Source: Ascarosepion bandense (taxonomy: Eukaryota > Mollusca > Cephalopoda > Sepiida > Sepiidae). From it: DNA of 64,000 bases. The notes under the pieces were generated by a model, which was given only the letters and a program-made list of their open reading frames with translations, was not told where the DNA came from and made no database searches. The DNA lies in NCBI GenBank assembly GCA_037127315.1, contig JBBBDQ010001275.1, positions 553,501 through 617,500 of the forward strand, given 5' to 3'. How positions within the stretch are numbered: position 1 is the first letter of the stretch; each line of letters opens with the position of its first letter. A program made the position numbers and the translations under genes. Below, in pieces: positions 10,800 to 22,117 of the stretch.

Positions 10800-11190
10800 G
10801 AAGAAGAGACTTGAACTAACAGAAATGGGGTTCTACAGAAGGATGCTGAGAATACCATGGACTGAACATGTGAGTAACAAGAATGTTTTAAGGAAAATGA
10901 GAATAAAAAGTATGCTTACACTTAGAATCAGAATGTGATCGCTGAAATTTCTTCAGTACATAATCAAGAAAGAGGATAAATTCAAAGCAAGAGAGACAGA
11001 GGAAAGCAATGCATGATCCACCGAATGAGCTTGTGTAAATGGTTTGGAGAAACTAAATTAGAAGAAATAGCAAACAAAAAAAGAAACTTCTGAAGAGCTA
11101 CAAAATCCAGGAAACTGTGGAGAGCTATGTTTACCTAAGTTCTGTCATGACACAGCATATAAAAGAAGAATCTTTGAATACAGAACATTT
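10800..11190 (+). mobile_element. RTE-type LINE C-terminal remnant
   Basis: A + frame reads LTEMGFYRRMLRIPWTEHVS followed by NKNVLRKMRIK. This matches the region after RT in RTE-like elements (FYRRMLRIPWTDHV). Farther on, AAACTGTGGAGAGCTATG corresponds to the ORF terminus (K-LWRAM) seen in several copies here. Stops in the middle make it a pseudogene. Confidence 0.7.
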
Positions 11191-11480
11191 GAAAATAACT
11201 TGCATAATTTCCTTTGCCTAATAAAAATATGTTTTCTTTACTTTCATGGAGAGTGTCCCATACTACAAATGAATAATAAACAACAGTCATGATATGAATT
11301 CCTTGTTGGATAAAAAAAATGTCTTCAATAATTCTGAACTAATTTTTACGTAATTTCACTTTCTATTCAATAAATAGTTCAATTTTTTTTCCTCTTTAGC
11401 CGACATTTGGCAGTTGGTCTGCAATTCATAAGAATGAGAATTTGGGTGCAAGGTAATCACTGACATATTGAAATGATTTC
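11191..11480. other. No recognisable feature
   Basis: AT-rich spacer between the RTE remnant and the palindromic MITE. Confidence 0.6.
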
Positions 11481-11481
11481 T

Positions 11482-11684
11482 TTGAACAATATTTTTAATC
11501 AATACTCGTATTTGAGTAGATATTCTGTTTTTAATCAAACACTATATTTATTTCTACCGGCCTGATTATTTATGTTTATAAATTTTCTTACAAAATTTAT
11601 CGTAAATAATCAGGCCGGTAGAAATAAATATACTGTTTAATTAAAAACAGAATATCTACTCAAATACTAGTATCTATTAAAAAT
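11482..11684. mobile_element. Palindromic MITE, most complete copy
   Basis: The left arm (about 11491-11575) pairs with the right arm (about 11597-11684). Landmarks include CTACCGGCCTGATTATTTA with TAAATAATCAGGCCGGTAG, and GAGTAGATATTCTGTTTTTA with AAAACAGAATATCTACTC. The outer TTGAACAAT end survives on the left. On the right it is lost exactly where the GATA array starts. Two partial copies lie at 113-252 and 40872-41036. Confidence 0.85.
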
Positions 11685-11686
<2 letters not shown>

Positions 11687-11734
<48 letters not shown>

Positions 11735-11933
11735 TGAACAGAATGAGATAGATAGATAGATAGATAGATAGATATGAACAGAATGAGATAGATAGATAGA
11801 CAGATAGATATGAACAGAATGAGATAGACAGATAGATATGAACAGAATGAGATAGATAGATAGACAGATAGATATGAACAGAATGAGATAGATAGATAGA
11901 TAGATAGATAGACAGATAGATATGAACAGAATG

Positions 11934-11964
<31 letters not shown>

Positions 11965-14382
11965 CAGATAGATATGAACAGAATGAGATAGATAGATATG
12001 AACAGAATGAGATAGATAGATATGAACAGAATGAGATAGATAGATATGAACAGAATGAGATAGATAGATATGAACAGAATGAGATAGATAGATAGATATG
12101 AACAGAATGAGATAGATAGATAGATATGAACCGAATGAGATAGATAGATAGATATGAACCGAATGAGATAGATATGAACAGAATGAGATAGATATGAACA
12201 GAATGAGATAGATAGACAGATATGAACAGAATGAGATTGATAGACAGATATGAGCAGAATGAGATAGATAGACAGATATGAACAGAATGAGATAGATAGA
12301 CAGATATGAACAGAATGAGATAGATAGACAGATATGAACAGAATGAGATAGATAGACAGATATGAACAGAATGAGATAGATAGACAGATATGAACAGAAT
12401 GAGATAGATAGACAGATATGAACAGAATGAGATAGATAGATAGATATGAACAGAATGAGATAGATAGATAGATAGATATGAACAGAATGAGATAGATAGA
12501 TAGACAGATAGATATGAACAGAATGAGATAGATAGATAGACAGATAGATATGAACAGAATGAGATAGATAGATAGACAGATAGATATGAACAGAATGAGA
12601 TAGATAGATAGACAGATAGATATGAACAGAATGAGATAGATAGATAGATAGACAGATAGATATGAACAGAATAAGATAGATAGATAGATAGACAGATAGA
12701 TATGAACAGAATGAGATAGATAGATAGATATGAACCGAATGAGATAGATAGATAGATATGAACCGAATGAGATAGATAGATAGATATGAACCGAATGAGA
12801 TAGATAGATAGATATGAACCGAATGAGATAGATAGATAGATATGAACCGAATGAGATAGATAGATAGATATGAACCGAATGAGATAGATAGATAGATATG
12901 AACCGAATGAGATAGATAGATAGATATGAACCGAATGAGATAGATAGATAGATATGAACCGAATGAGATAGATAGATAGATATGAACCGAATGAGATAGA
13001 TAGATAGATATGAACCGAATGAGATAGATAGATAGATATGAACCGAATGAGATAGATAGATAGATATGAACCGAATGAGATAGATAGATAGATATGAACC
13101 GAATGAGATAGATAGATAGATATGAACCGAATGAGATAGATAGATAGATATGAACCGAATGAGATAGATAGATAGATATGAACCGAATGAGATAGATAGA
13201 TAGATATGAACCAAATGAGATAGATAGATAGATATGAACAGAATGAGATAGATAGATAGATATGAACAGAATGAGATAGATAGATAGATATGAACAGAAT
13301 GAGATAGATAGATAGATATGAACAGAATGAGATAGATAGATATGAACAGAATGAGATAGATAGATATGAACAGAATGAGATAGATAGACAGATATGAACA
13401 GAATGAGATAGATAGATAGATATGAACAGAATGAGATAGATAGATATGAACAGAATGGGATAGATAGATAGATAGATAGATAGATATGAACTGAATGAGA
13501 TAGATAGATATGAACAGACTGAGATAGATAGATATGAACAGACTGAGATAGATAGATATGAACAGACTGAGATAGATAGATATGAACAGACTGAGATAGA
13601 TAGATAGATATGAACAGACTGAGATAGATAGATAGATAGATATGAACAGACTGAGATAGATAGATAGATAGATATGAACAGACTGAGATAGATAGATAGA
13701 TAGATATGAACAGACTGAGATAGATAGATAGATAGATATGAACAGACTGAGATAGATAGATAGATATGAACAGACTGAGATAGATAGATAGATATGAACA
13801 GACTGAGATAGATAGATAGATATGAACAGACTGAGATAGATAGATAGATATGAACAGACTGAGATAGATAGATAGATATGAACAGACTGAGATAGATAGA
13901 TAGATATGAACAGACTGAGATAGATAGATAGATATGAACAGACTGAGATAGATAGATAGATATGAACAGACTGAGATAGATAGATAGATATGAACAGACT
14001 GAGATAGATAGATAGATATGAACAGACTGAGATAGATAGATAGATATGAACAGACTGAGATAGATAGATAGATATGAACAGACTGAGATAGATAGATAGA
14101 TATGAACAGACTGAGATAGATAGATAGATAGATATGAACAGACTGAGATAGATAGATAGATAGATATGAACAGACTGAGATAGATAGATAGATAGATATG
14201 AACAGACTGAGATAGATAGATAGATATGAACAGACTGAGATAGATAGATAGATAGATATGAACAGACTGAGATAGATAGATAGATAGATATGAACAGACT
14301 GAGATAGATAGATAGATATGAACAGACTGAGATAGATAGATAGATAGATAGATATGAACAGACTGAGATAGATAGATAGATA
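11687..14382. repeat. 2.7 kb GATA-based minisatellite
   Basis: The unit is (GATA)n plus a 12 bp TGAACAGACTGA-like core, usually 24 bp, with n changing in 4 bp steps and some GACA variants. Domains can be read in order: ACAGAATGA cores (to about 12,725), about twenty ACCGAATGA cores (12,730-13,210), ACAGAATGA again, then ACAGACTGA (13,510-14,370). The minus strand has no stop in any frame, so open frames of 913 and 923 codons appear. These are repeat artefacts. Confidence 0.95.
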
Positions 14383-14399
14383 ATGCAGGGAAGTTTGGC

Positions 14400-15585
14400 A
14401 CTCAACTGAGCAGAGTTATGCCAACTTCGAAGTTTCATAAAGGCAACACTATGATATTCTCACTCCACTCCAAGCTCTGAGAAGTGAGAACATCGCAACA
14501 ATGCCTTCATGAAAAACAAACAATAAATCCAACACAACATCAGATACCAGGATTTATGTCATAAAAAGCCTGCAATGTAGGAAAAGTGACATTGGGAAAA
14601 CATCTACAAATCTAAAAGCCAAAATATATGAACATTAGAGTGACCTACATAGGTTTATATATTATTTTTAATATGATCTTTTTTTTCTTTTCATAACATA
14701 AATTATATAAAGCTCGTCCAAATGTTTTATTTATTGAAACTTTTTTCATTATCAAGGATGCATTTTATTTTTCTTTTAACTGAAATCATAGATTGTTTGT
14801 TTTATGTATGCATGTCAAGATATAGGAATATTTTATTTTACAAACACGGTGAGCACATTATTTTCCGTCTTTTTTTAAAAGAGACAAATTAAAAAAAGAT
14901 AAAGAAAACACTCATCAATATCAAACAACGAACACAAAGTGTTCCCCTTATTTGGGATATAAAACATTCCCCAGATTCGTCTTATGCTCTCAATGATCTC
15001 TTGGCAACTCAAACCCCCAAGGGAGTGTCTCAAGATATCTCTTCCACTCTTTGATCAGTCAAGAAATCACTATTAAAAAAATATTGTTTTGTTATCAATG
15101 CATTGATTTTGTTCAGGATGGTTTCCATTTTTGAAAAGATTATCTTTTCTCAGTCTTTTAATCACTTAAATTTATTTGAAAATCTTCATTAATTATAGCA
15201 GAAGTAATAATGTCAACAACACCAAGCGTATTAAATACGAACAACTCTGAATTCAAAACAATGCTGATGATCTCCATCAAGCTATCATTACCTGAAAAAC
15301 ATATGATGTCCCAATGATGCAGCAATGAATGATATTGCTTAAAAAATTTTCTTTATTTATACCACCATTAGAAAATAATCGAAAATGGTTATTTTCTTGT
15401 TTTACAAGATTTTGCGCACAGTGAGATCATCGAAATATTTGCTAGGTATAGAAAACTAATCAGTTAGTGGTTCCAGCATTTATGGATTACAGATCTGTTG
15501 TTTGTTTTCCGCAAAGTACAGATCAAACATCAACAGGTAATGGAATGAGAAATTTATATTTTGCTTCAACTAAGACTGATTTTTG
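14400..15585. other. Mostly unique AT-rich sequence
   Basis: No coding or repeat assignment for most of it. A short motif, GTTATGCCAACTTCGAAGTT (14416-14435), also occurs in altered form at about 35557 (TTCATGCCAACTTCAAAGTT) and 62527, so a small dispersed repeat begins here. Confidence 0.55.
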
Positions 15586-15589
15586 CACA

Positions 15590-15690
15590 AGAATAATTCT
15601 AAAAGATGTTTCCAGAAATCGGTCATACACACACACCTGGTGACCAAGGGAGCCTTGAAGTTGACCTAAGTACATCTTACTGATGCCCAC
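15590..15690 (+). repeat. Single copy of the 16.4 kb tandem unit
   Basis: Contains GATGTTTCCAGAAATCGGTC and CCTTGAAGTTGACCTAAGTA, matching the units repeated at 16430-16835. It sits directly before a LINE 3' end. Confidence 0.7.
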
Positions 15691-16055
15691 TCTACAAGAA
15701 TTTACTCGTGCAACCAGACTGACAACAAGGTTCCAACCTTTTATAGTTTTCACGCACTTCTCGCCTGTGGAATTCCCTTCCATTTACTTGCCTCCCCAAC
15801 AGCTACAATCTTCAAGAATTCAAATGTAAAGTCAATAGTCATCTCCTATCTGACTAACCTGCATCCTCTCTCTCTCATGCTCCCTTCTCCGTCCACTCCA
15901 CTCTCATCAGTATTCTCATCTTTCTGTTATCCACTTCCTGACACCCCCTATAACCTGTCACTCTTTTTCATAAATTTACTCCGATGTAACCCCCTGCAAA
16001 ACAGTGGCAGTAAAATGCCTTGCTTAGGCAATATGATTATAAGAAAAAAAAAGAT
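15690..16055 (+). mobile_element. LINE 3' end with tail
   Basis: It corresponds to the LINE C-terminus and 3' UTR. Landmarks are CCTGTGGAATTCCCTTCCAT, ACAGCTACAATCTTCAAGAA, CTCATCAGTATTCTCATC and the terminal GTGGCAGTAAAATGCCTTGC, followed by an A-rich run. The 3' UTR block here is the one amplified fivefold at 28515-29044. Confidence 0.75.
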
Positions 16056-16415
16056 CAACTTAATGCAGCCATCACTTCTACTCCAGCAGCTTCCTGCCTG
16101 TGGAACTCCCTTCTGTATACTTGCTTCCCTGACGGCTATAATCTATAAGAATGAACATGCAATGTCCATTCCCATCTCTTGTCCACTTGACTCCAGTCCT
16201 TCCCTCATCTTTTTCCCCATCACCTCATGTACTTTGTTCTTTTCCTTTCTCACTCTACCCTCACTACTGTCTTCACACTGATATTCCCATCCTTCTCATG
16301 CCCTTTCTCCGACACTCCCAGAAACTGGTTCATCTTTCTCTTTGCTCTCATCCTGCTTCAACTTGCACTTTTCTCTTACATGGCAATACCACCTTGCTTG
16401 GGGTGAAACAAAAAA
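16056..16415 (+). mobile_element. Second LINE 3' end
   Basis: Repeats the C-terminal block (CTGCCTGTGGAACTCCCTTC, CCCTGACGGCTATAATCT) and ends with CACCTTGCTTGGGGTGAAAC then a poly-A. It belongs to a different LINE subfamily from its left neighbour, since the 3' UTRs differ. Confidence 0.7.
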
Positions 16416-16429
16416 AAAAAAGAAAAAGA

Positions 16430-16835
16430 AGACATGTTTCTAGAAATCAGTCACATTAACCCACAGGTGACTATGGAAGTTGGCCTAAGTACATCTCAAG
16501 CATCATTCAAAGGAGACATTTCTAGAAATTAGTCATGTATACCTCCTGTGACTATGGAAGCTTTGAAGTTGATTTAAGTGCATCTCAAAAATCATCCAAA
16601 GAGGATATTTTTAGAAATCTGTCACATACATTCCCCTCAGTGCCTATGGAAGTGTTGAAGTTGATCTAAGTGCATCTTTCAAGTAGACCTTTCTAGAAAT
16701 CAGTTACATGCAAGAATCATTAAAGTAGATCTTTCTAGAAATCAATCACATTTGCCTACTGGTGTCTATGGAAGCCTTGAAATTGATCTAAATGCATCTC
16801 AAGAATTATTCCAAGAGGATGTTTTTAGAAATCTC
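16430..16835 (+). repeat. Degenerate tandem array, about 90 bp
   Basis: About five units carry TTTCTAGAAATCAGTCACAT, a CTATGGAAG block, then TTGAAGTTGATCTAAGTGCA and TCTCAAGAATCATTC. One unit is shortened near 16690-16730. A lone unit lies at 15590-15690, on the other side of two LINE ends. Confidence 0.8.
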
Positions 16836-16929
16836 TACATTAGAATCATAAAAAGAGAGAAAAATGAGAAAAAGAATGTGGCGAATTTGACACCCATATG
16901 ATGTACAATGCAAATGAGACAGATTGATT

Positions 16930-17070
16930 GGTTTGTTTTTTACAACTTATCAACCTTTTGGTGATTATTCAAAGCCAGAAAACATGTTTGCATTGTAAGA
17001 ATTCTTTTAGAAATAACGATTTACTGATAAAAGTCATACTAATTAAACCATAGATGGGGACGAGAAGTGA
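16930..17070 (+). repeat. Dispersed short repeat (TTATCAACTCTTTG family)
   Basis: Carries ACTTATCAACC, GTGATTATTCAAAGCCAGAA and TTAACCATAGATGGGG-like blocks shared with 47090-47250 and 47775-47900. The tRNA-SINE 3' part uses similar CCCATAGCTGGAGGG wording, so these families may share segments. Confidence 0.6.
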
Positions 17071-17199
17071 ATTCATGTCTTTCACAAAGATTTTTGCACA
17101 GAAGCGAACATAACAAACAACTTTAATTGGAACTCAGCTATATGATTTTCAATTATGAGCTGTTTTCTATTACAACCGTTGCACATTCATGTTTACAGG

Positions 17200-17660
17200 A
17201 CCTGGATCTGCAATATAATTGGTCCTAACCTGGCATCTCAACTTCAGTCACTTTCTCAGCAATGTGATATGGCTTACCTCTGCCTTTTCTACAAATATTT
17301 TCATAGCAACTGCTCTGATGAGCTTTTTTCCATAGTGCCAACAGGAATTTATGAGTGCTACTAGATTGGCATCTAGGTCTCACCCTTTTACCACTGAAAT
17401 AGTCAAATGTAACACCTCTCCTCTACTCCAACAGTTTCTTTTTCTCACACTTAGCCCTTGTATAGCTTCCTTCCATTTACTTGCTTCCCTGATAGCTACG
17501 ATCTCTAAAAATTTAGATCATTGTCAATTACCATCTTCTGTCTCCTTGAATCCTGTTTAACTTTTATCCTTTATCAACACCCACTGTACCCAGTTGTTTC
17601 TCTGACTGTAACCTCCTTCACACTAGTGGTGGGCCCATCTTCCATGGGGTGAAATGATAG
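17200..17660 (+). mobile_element. LINE C-terminal end
   Basis: Encodes recognisable blocks across frames: RTWICNIIGPNLASQLQSLS (17190-17250), LCLFYKYFHSNCSDELFS (17280-17335) and ATRLASRSHPFTTEIVKCN (17357-17415). The end near 17650 is a diverged GGGGTGAAATGAT tail. It is 5'-truncated. Confidence 0.75.
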
Positions 17661-17670
17661 GAAAAATAAT

Positions 17671-18012
17671 GGTATTCACAAGTGGTTACCCGTCTGACCA
17701 GGCTCAGTGTTGCTTAACTTTGATGACCATATGAGATCTAGTGTTAAAATGTGATAATAGTATAAGCACAATTAAAGTAGTGCAGGAAAAACTGGTATTC
17801 GCTAAGGGTTACCCATCTGACAAGGCTCAATGTTGCTTAACTCTGATAATCATATCAGATCTAGTAATACAATGTGATAGTGGTATAAGCATAATTCAAG
17901 TAGTGCAGAAAAAAACTTATTCACAAGTTTTTACCCGTCTGACCAGGCTCAATGTTGCTTAACTTGGGTGATCATATGAGGTCTAGTGTTACAATGTGAC
18001 ACTAGTATAAGC
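17671..18012 (-). pseudogene. Three tandem 5S rRNA-derived units
   Basis: Units begin at 17671, 17794 and about 17917, an exact 123 bp spacing. Each reads as the reverse complement of 5S rRNA: GGTATTCACAAG, TTACCCGTCTGACCAGGCTC, GTTGCTTAACTT and GAGATCTAGTGTT, ending near GTATAAGC where 5S would start. About 20 bp ending AGTAGTGCAG separates units. All are diverged at stem positions, so they are not expected to give functional 5S RNA. A tandem 5S-derived repeat or SINE3-type origin are both possible. Confidence 0.75.
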
Positions 18013-18109
18013 ATAATTCAAGTAGTGCAGAAGGAAACACTGTGTGTCCTCCGTAATGAGTTTATGTAATTCGATAGTAGAACATAGACTGAGATATATA
18101 GTAAGAGGA

Positions 18110-18200
18110 CAAACATTTTTAAAAGCTACAATGAAAAAAAAGAGGTTATGGAGAGCCATGATCAGCCACATAATAAAGAGACACTTCACCAAGGGATATT
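18110..18200 (+). mobile_element. RTE LINE ORF-end fragment
   Basis: The frame RLWRAMISHIIKRHFTKG matches the RTE terminus found at 23430 (KMWKAMIAYVLKGQGT) and 32760. Only this end is present. Confidence 0.55.
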
Positions 18201-18565
18201 TTAATTGGTACAGCATTAAAACTGGACCGACTTTATTAGATAAAGAATTATTAGAATGATGTGCCTAGCTTAATTATATTGGTTGCTAAGGAGACAACCT
18301 TTCAGCCATTGTGCCTGCTGGCATTTTTCAGGAATTTAGTTAGTTTGAGTTCAATCTCTGTCTGGTAAGAATGAGAAGTCACATCCTCTCATTATATGGA
18401 AGAAAGGAACAAGCATTACAGAAGTGAATAAAACTGGTGATTCTTAACTGATTTAAGTTATTTTCTGTGAATTTGGACAACAGAATGAGAACAATCTATT
18501 TATGAGAGTTCAGTTTAAAATACTAAGAAAAATTACCAAGGAAAGATGCCAGGTCCAGACCAATA
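18201..18565. other. Unclassified, foldback-related pieces
   Basis: Includes TTTGAGTTCAATCTCTGTCTGG (about 18345), which could be a B-box-containing tRNA-like remnant, and GTGAATTTGGACAACAGAATGAGAACAATC, similar to the foldback family at 57700. No boundaries can be drawn. Confidence 0.35.
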
Positions 18566-18569
18566 ATAT

Positions 18570-19112
18570 ATACATTCTCTTCTTTGGATTTTACAAGGAA
18601 TCTCTAAATGTAAAGCAAGAGCACCAGACCAGATGCAACAGAAATATTCAAAACAAGGACAAATGGGAGACTTATGAATTTTCTAAAATAGATTCAGATT
18701 CAGGTGATGAAAATTGTCACATAAAAAACAGAGAACCAATTTCCCCAGCAGCTAACAAATAATAAACTCAATACCATCTTTCCACTTCAGATCAGATGAA
18801 AATATTAGTCTGAGAAGGAGCAATGAGTCACTCTCCTGGAGGTTAGCATCAGCCATACAAGTGGAAATAAACAATTGATTCAATAGAATATTTCCACTTT
18901 GTGTCAATTGGAAATGTTTGTCTGAGAAGTTTCAATGAATCACTCATCTAGGGGTTAACATCAAACAGAAAAATGGAAGCTAACAAACAATTGTTTCAAT
19001 ATAATCTTTCCACTTTCTATCAGTTGGAAATGTTTGTCTGAGAAGGTGAAATGAACCACTTTCCTGGATGGCAGCATCAGCCATACAAATAGAAGCAAAC
19101 TAACAATTGATT
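18570..19112 (-). mobile_element. LINE fragment with repeated segments
   Basis: A minus-strand LINE piece runs from CTTTGGATTTTACAAGGAAT. The block AACAATTGATTCAATAGAAT then TTTCCACTTT recurs about every 120 bp (18870, 18985 and 19105). The third recurrence is cut by the LTR at 19113, and the LINE resumes at 19921. Confidence 0.65.
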
Positions 19113-19288
19113 TATAGTGGGGTATCTTATCTTATTTATTCCTTTTCTAGTTGTAGTAGGATTCCATTCTAGTGAAGGGTAATTGTATGCCGTTGCAGGT
19201 TAACAGAATTTGGCCTTGTGGAAGATAGCCCACTATAAGTCATAAAATGATTATAAAATCAAGAAAGGCAATTTGAGTATAAAATAAC

Positions 19289-19336
<48 letters not shown>

Positions 19337-19920
19337 TTCAATTAATGTTTTACAATTAAAGCAATACTTGAAATAAAGATCCAACAGAGGTTAGAATGTT
19401 CATGGAAAATATAATGCTGAAAAAGATAAAAAGCTTAGGAGTGTGATGAATGTTCATTTTGAAGTTGCCACTTTTAAGGTCAGTAAGTCAGTAAGTTGGT
19501 TTGCATGGAATGTCTTTGAAGAGGTCACTCCTGAGGTCAATAAGTGCTTTTGAGACAGGGAGAAGGAAAGAGGCCAGCATAGTAGCCGCTCGACTTAAGT
19601 CAAGGGGAGACACTGGTTACTCTAGCCTGTCTGTCCTTCTGTCTGACGATGCTTTTTGTCTCCGCTTTTTATATCCACTTTTTGGATCAAAAGCTTGTTT
19701 TGAATTTCATGCTTGTGTTTGATTCCGGGCTTCCCATTGGCTGGTAAATAAAATTCGCATAGGCTCGCAAAATGGAAATTTGATATTTGATTAATTTTTA
19801 TTTTTCAACTGAAACATCTGCGTGAAATCTGATGCATACGATGAGTTTTATTCATTTGTCTTTTTGTTGTGAGAGAGCCAACATCCGGTTCCTCGCTTTT
19901 GCTAGGTCTGTATCACCACA
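19113..19920 (-). mobile_element. Solo LTR, family A, reverse orientation
   Basis: This is the reverse complement of the LTR at 3082-3804: the right end TATCACCACA is its start and the left end TATAGTGGGGTATC its finish. GATT flanks both sides (19109-19112 and 19921-19924) as a 4 bp target duplication. It contains a (TA)n tract at 19282-19334. It sits inside a LINE within about 25 bp of the position that the 3082 copy hit in another LINE copy. Confidence 0.8.
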
Positions 19921-20290
19921 GATTCAATATAATCTTTCCACTTCATATCAGTGGTAAATGTTAGTCTGAAAAGGTGCAAATTAGTCCCTCTTCTGTCGGT
20001 TAGCATCAGCCTAGCTGGTGGAAGGCAAAATGGGTTCTTTCAGACAATTCAGATGAGAGCAGTTTCATTTTCACCTTATTGAATCACTCAGACTTAATAT
20101 TCAGATGGGAGTAGATGGTTGTGTCATCAGTATAGATACAGAGGTGATGAAAATTAGAAACATAGTTTCAAGGATAAAATCCTGAAAGATGTTTACTTTA
20201 ATGCAAAATGATCCAGAAGGTTGGTCATTCAAGACCATTATCATATTGAGAGTTGATAAGAAAGACTAAGTCAGCTGTTACGTTTGTTAA
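19921..20290 (-). mobile_element. LINE RT remnant after LTR
   Basis: A minus frame reads LCIYTDDTTIYSHLNIKSE followed by FNKVKMKLLSSELSERTHFA, the RT catalytic region of a non-LTR element with YTDD in place of YADD. It continues the LINE interrupted by the LTR at 19113-19920. Confidence 0.7.
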
Positions 20291-20368
20291 AACCTGCTTG
20301 CATCAAAATGAAATACACACATTTACCTTGATAAAATCCTTCAGAGGAGGAAATACAGTAGCTATGAA

Positions 20369-20369
<1 letters not shown>

Positions 20370-20414
<45 letters not shown>
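20370..20414. repeat. (TA)n(CA)n microsatellite
   Basis: A TA tract followed by about 17 CA dinucleotides, immediately before a SINE head. Confidence 0.95.
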
Positions 20415-20418
<4 letters not shown>

Positions 20419-20620
20419 GGCCAAGTGGCTAGAATGTTCACTTTCTGACCATGAAGCCCAGGGTCAAATCTCACCATGGTTGATTTATCAAGAAGGTAAC
20501 TTCCTGATGTTATTGGGCTAGAGGAGGCAATCCCAGCATGCAGCACCTTTCGAAAATCTCTGAAACCCATAACACAGGTTGATCCAAGCCTTATGAGTGA
20601 AATTGTGTAGACAGCTTCCT
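20415..20620 (+). repeat. tRNA-derived SINE-like element
   Basis: An A-box-like AAGTGGCTAGAATG is followed by a B-box-like GGGTCAAATCTC about 45 bp later, then non-tRNA sequence. The spacing fits an internal pol III promoter. The far end is unclear. Confidence 0.5.
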
Positions 20621-21115
20621 TTGAGGTGTCATCAATGGTTGTGCTAGCTCAAAGTTACAAACCATCATGACCAAGTGTTTGAGCATCCTGGCCTCGTTCA
20701 GACTGTTTCTTATGCTAGATAACACGTTATCTCCCAGAAACAGTAATTAAGGTCTGCTCAGCATAGTTGCTGCATAAACCACAGGTGGGCTCTGCAGGTG
20801 TTGAACAAACATAAGCGTGCCCAAGCAGGCGTCTGTATTGAAGATTAACTAACTGGCCTGGTAGATGGGTATCCTCAAATACAATTGGCCAGTCATTATA
20901 CATATATATGTTCACAACCAAACAAATGAGATCTTTATAACAATTTTAAGAACTAAATGTAAGGATATTTGAAATTTATTGGCATTTAATATAAACCTCT
21001 AATGTGTATTTTTTCTTTCTAATCAGTGATGTGGGGCAAAAAAAAAAAAAAAGGATGAAAGACAAATTGATAAAAAAATGGATGTTAGTAATCTGAAACA
21101 ACCCTGCACATATAC
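20621..21115. other. No recognisable feature
   Basis: Contains a 64-codon minus frame (20727-20921) with several Cys residues but no pattern I recognise. A poly-A at 21040 may mark the end of an unassigned retroelement. Confidence 0.5.
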
Positions 21116-21119
21116 AAAT

Positions 21120-21770
21120 CTACCATCCGCCCATGTATTGAATACTGCTGCCATATCTCATTGGGTGCTTCTGCTATCCACCTTGGGGTCCTTGACAAAA
21201 TCCAACAGAGAATCTGTAATGTGATCGATCCTGACTTGGCAGCTCAGACACAGTCATTTTCTCACCAGTGCAATGTGGCTTCCCTGTGTCTCTTCTACAA
21301 ATATTTTCATTGCTTCTGCTCCGATGAACTTAACTCACTGGTACCACCTATACATGAATTTACTTGAGCCACAAAATTAACAATAAGGTCCCACCCTTTT
21401 ACTGTGAAATTTAATATTGTAAATGCAAATTCTTCTCCAGCAGCTTCTTTTCTCGCACTTCCCGCCTGTGGAATTCCCTTCTGTTTATTTGTTTTCCCAA
21501 AAGCTACAATCTCCAAGAATTTAAATGTAATGCCAATAGTCATCGCCTATCTCACTAACTTGCATCCTCTCTCTCTCATGCTCCTTTCTTTCTCCTTCCA
21601 CTCCACTCTTACCAGTATTCACATCCTTCTCCTACCCTCTTCCTGATACCCCCTATAACCTGTCACTCTTTCTCACAACTTACCTCCAATGTAACCCCCA
21701 GCTCAACAGTGGCAGTAAAATGCATTGCTTGAGGCAACACGATTATAAAAAAAAAATTCATAACTGGGAT
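21120..21770 (+). mobile_element. LINE C-terminal end with 3' UTR
   Basis: A frame at 21161-21367 carries GASAIHLGVLDKIQQRICNV then IDPDLAAQTQSFSHQCNV, followed by LCLFYKYFHCFCSDELNSL. The FLALPACGIPFCLF block is in another frame after a frameshift. It ends AACAGTGGCAGTAAAATGC then poly-A near 21755. This is one of the cleaner C-termini of the main LINE family here. Confidence 0.8.
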
Positions 21771-21859
21771 AAATATTTTATAAGCTTTGCTTATTATACA
21801 AGAACTAAAATGAAATATAAGTGTACAGCAAAACAAGAATAAAGAGTAACAGGTAATTA

Positions 21860-22110
21860 GTGCAATAAAAGGAAGTTGTGAGAGCCATAATCACTCATGT
21901 TCAAAGGGGACATGGTAGATTAAATAATTAAAAGACATCTATAGATGGTAAAACAAGCACAAAGAGGGATAATGAAGAATCAAGTTACTGAGAACAACAA
22001 AAACCTGGACGCTGTGGAAGGTCATGATCACTCAGTTCCTGAAGAAACAGAGCACATAGAAGAATCAAAAGCAGCATATGAACAAAGCACGACTGGAAAG
22101 GATCAAAGCT
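21860..22110 (+). mobile_element. Repeated RTE ORF-end fragments
   Basis: Blocks such as GGAAGTTGTGAGAGCCATAA then TCACTCATGTTC (21868), and ACGCTGTGGAAGGTCATGAT (22009), correspond to the RTE terminus (K-LWRAMITHV). Each is followed by a GGGACATGG or GAGCACATAGAAGAA tail. They read as several 3' ends in a row. Confidence 0.5.
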
Positions 22111-22117
22111 ACTGAAG

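Noticed and set aside
11660..14438. Open frames of 913 and 923 codons on the minus strand
   Set aside because: The TATC-rich strand contains no stop codon in any frame, so the frames are a product of repeat composition. Copy-number changes in 4 bp steps would scramble any protein.
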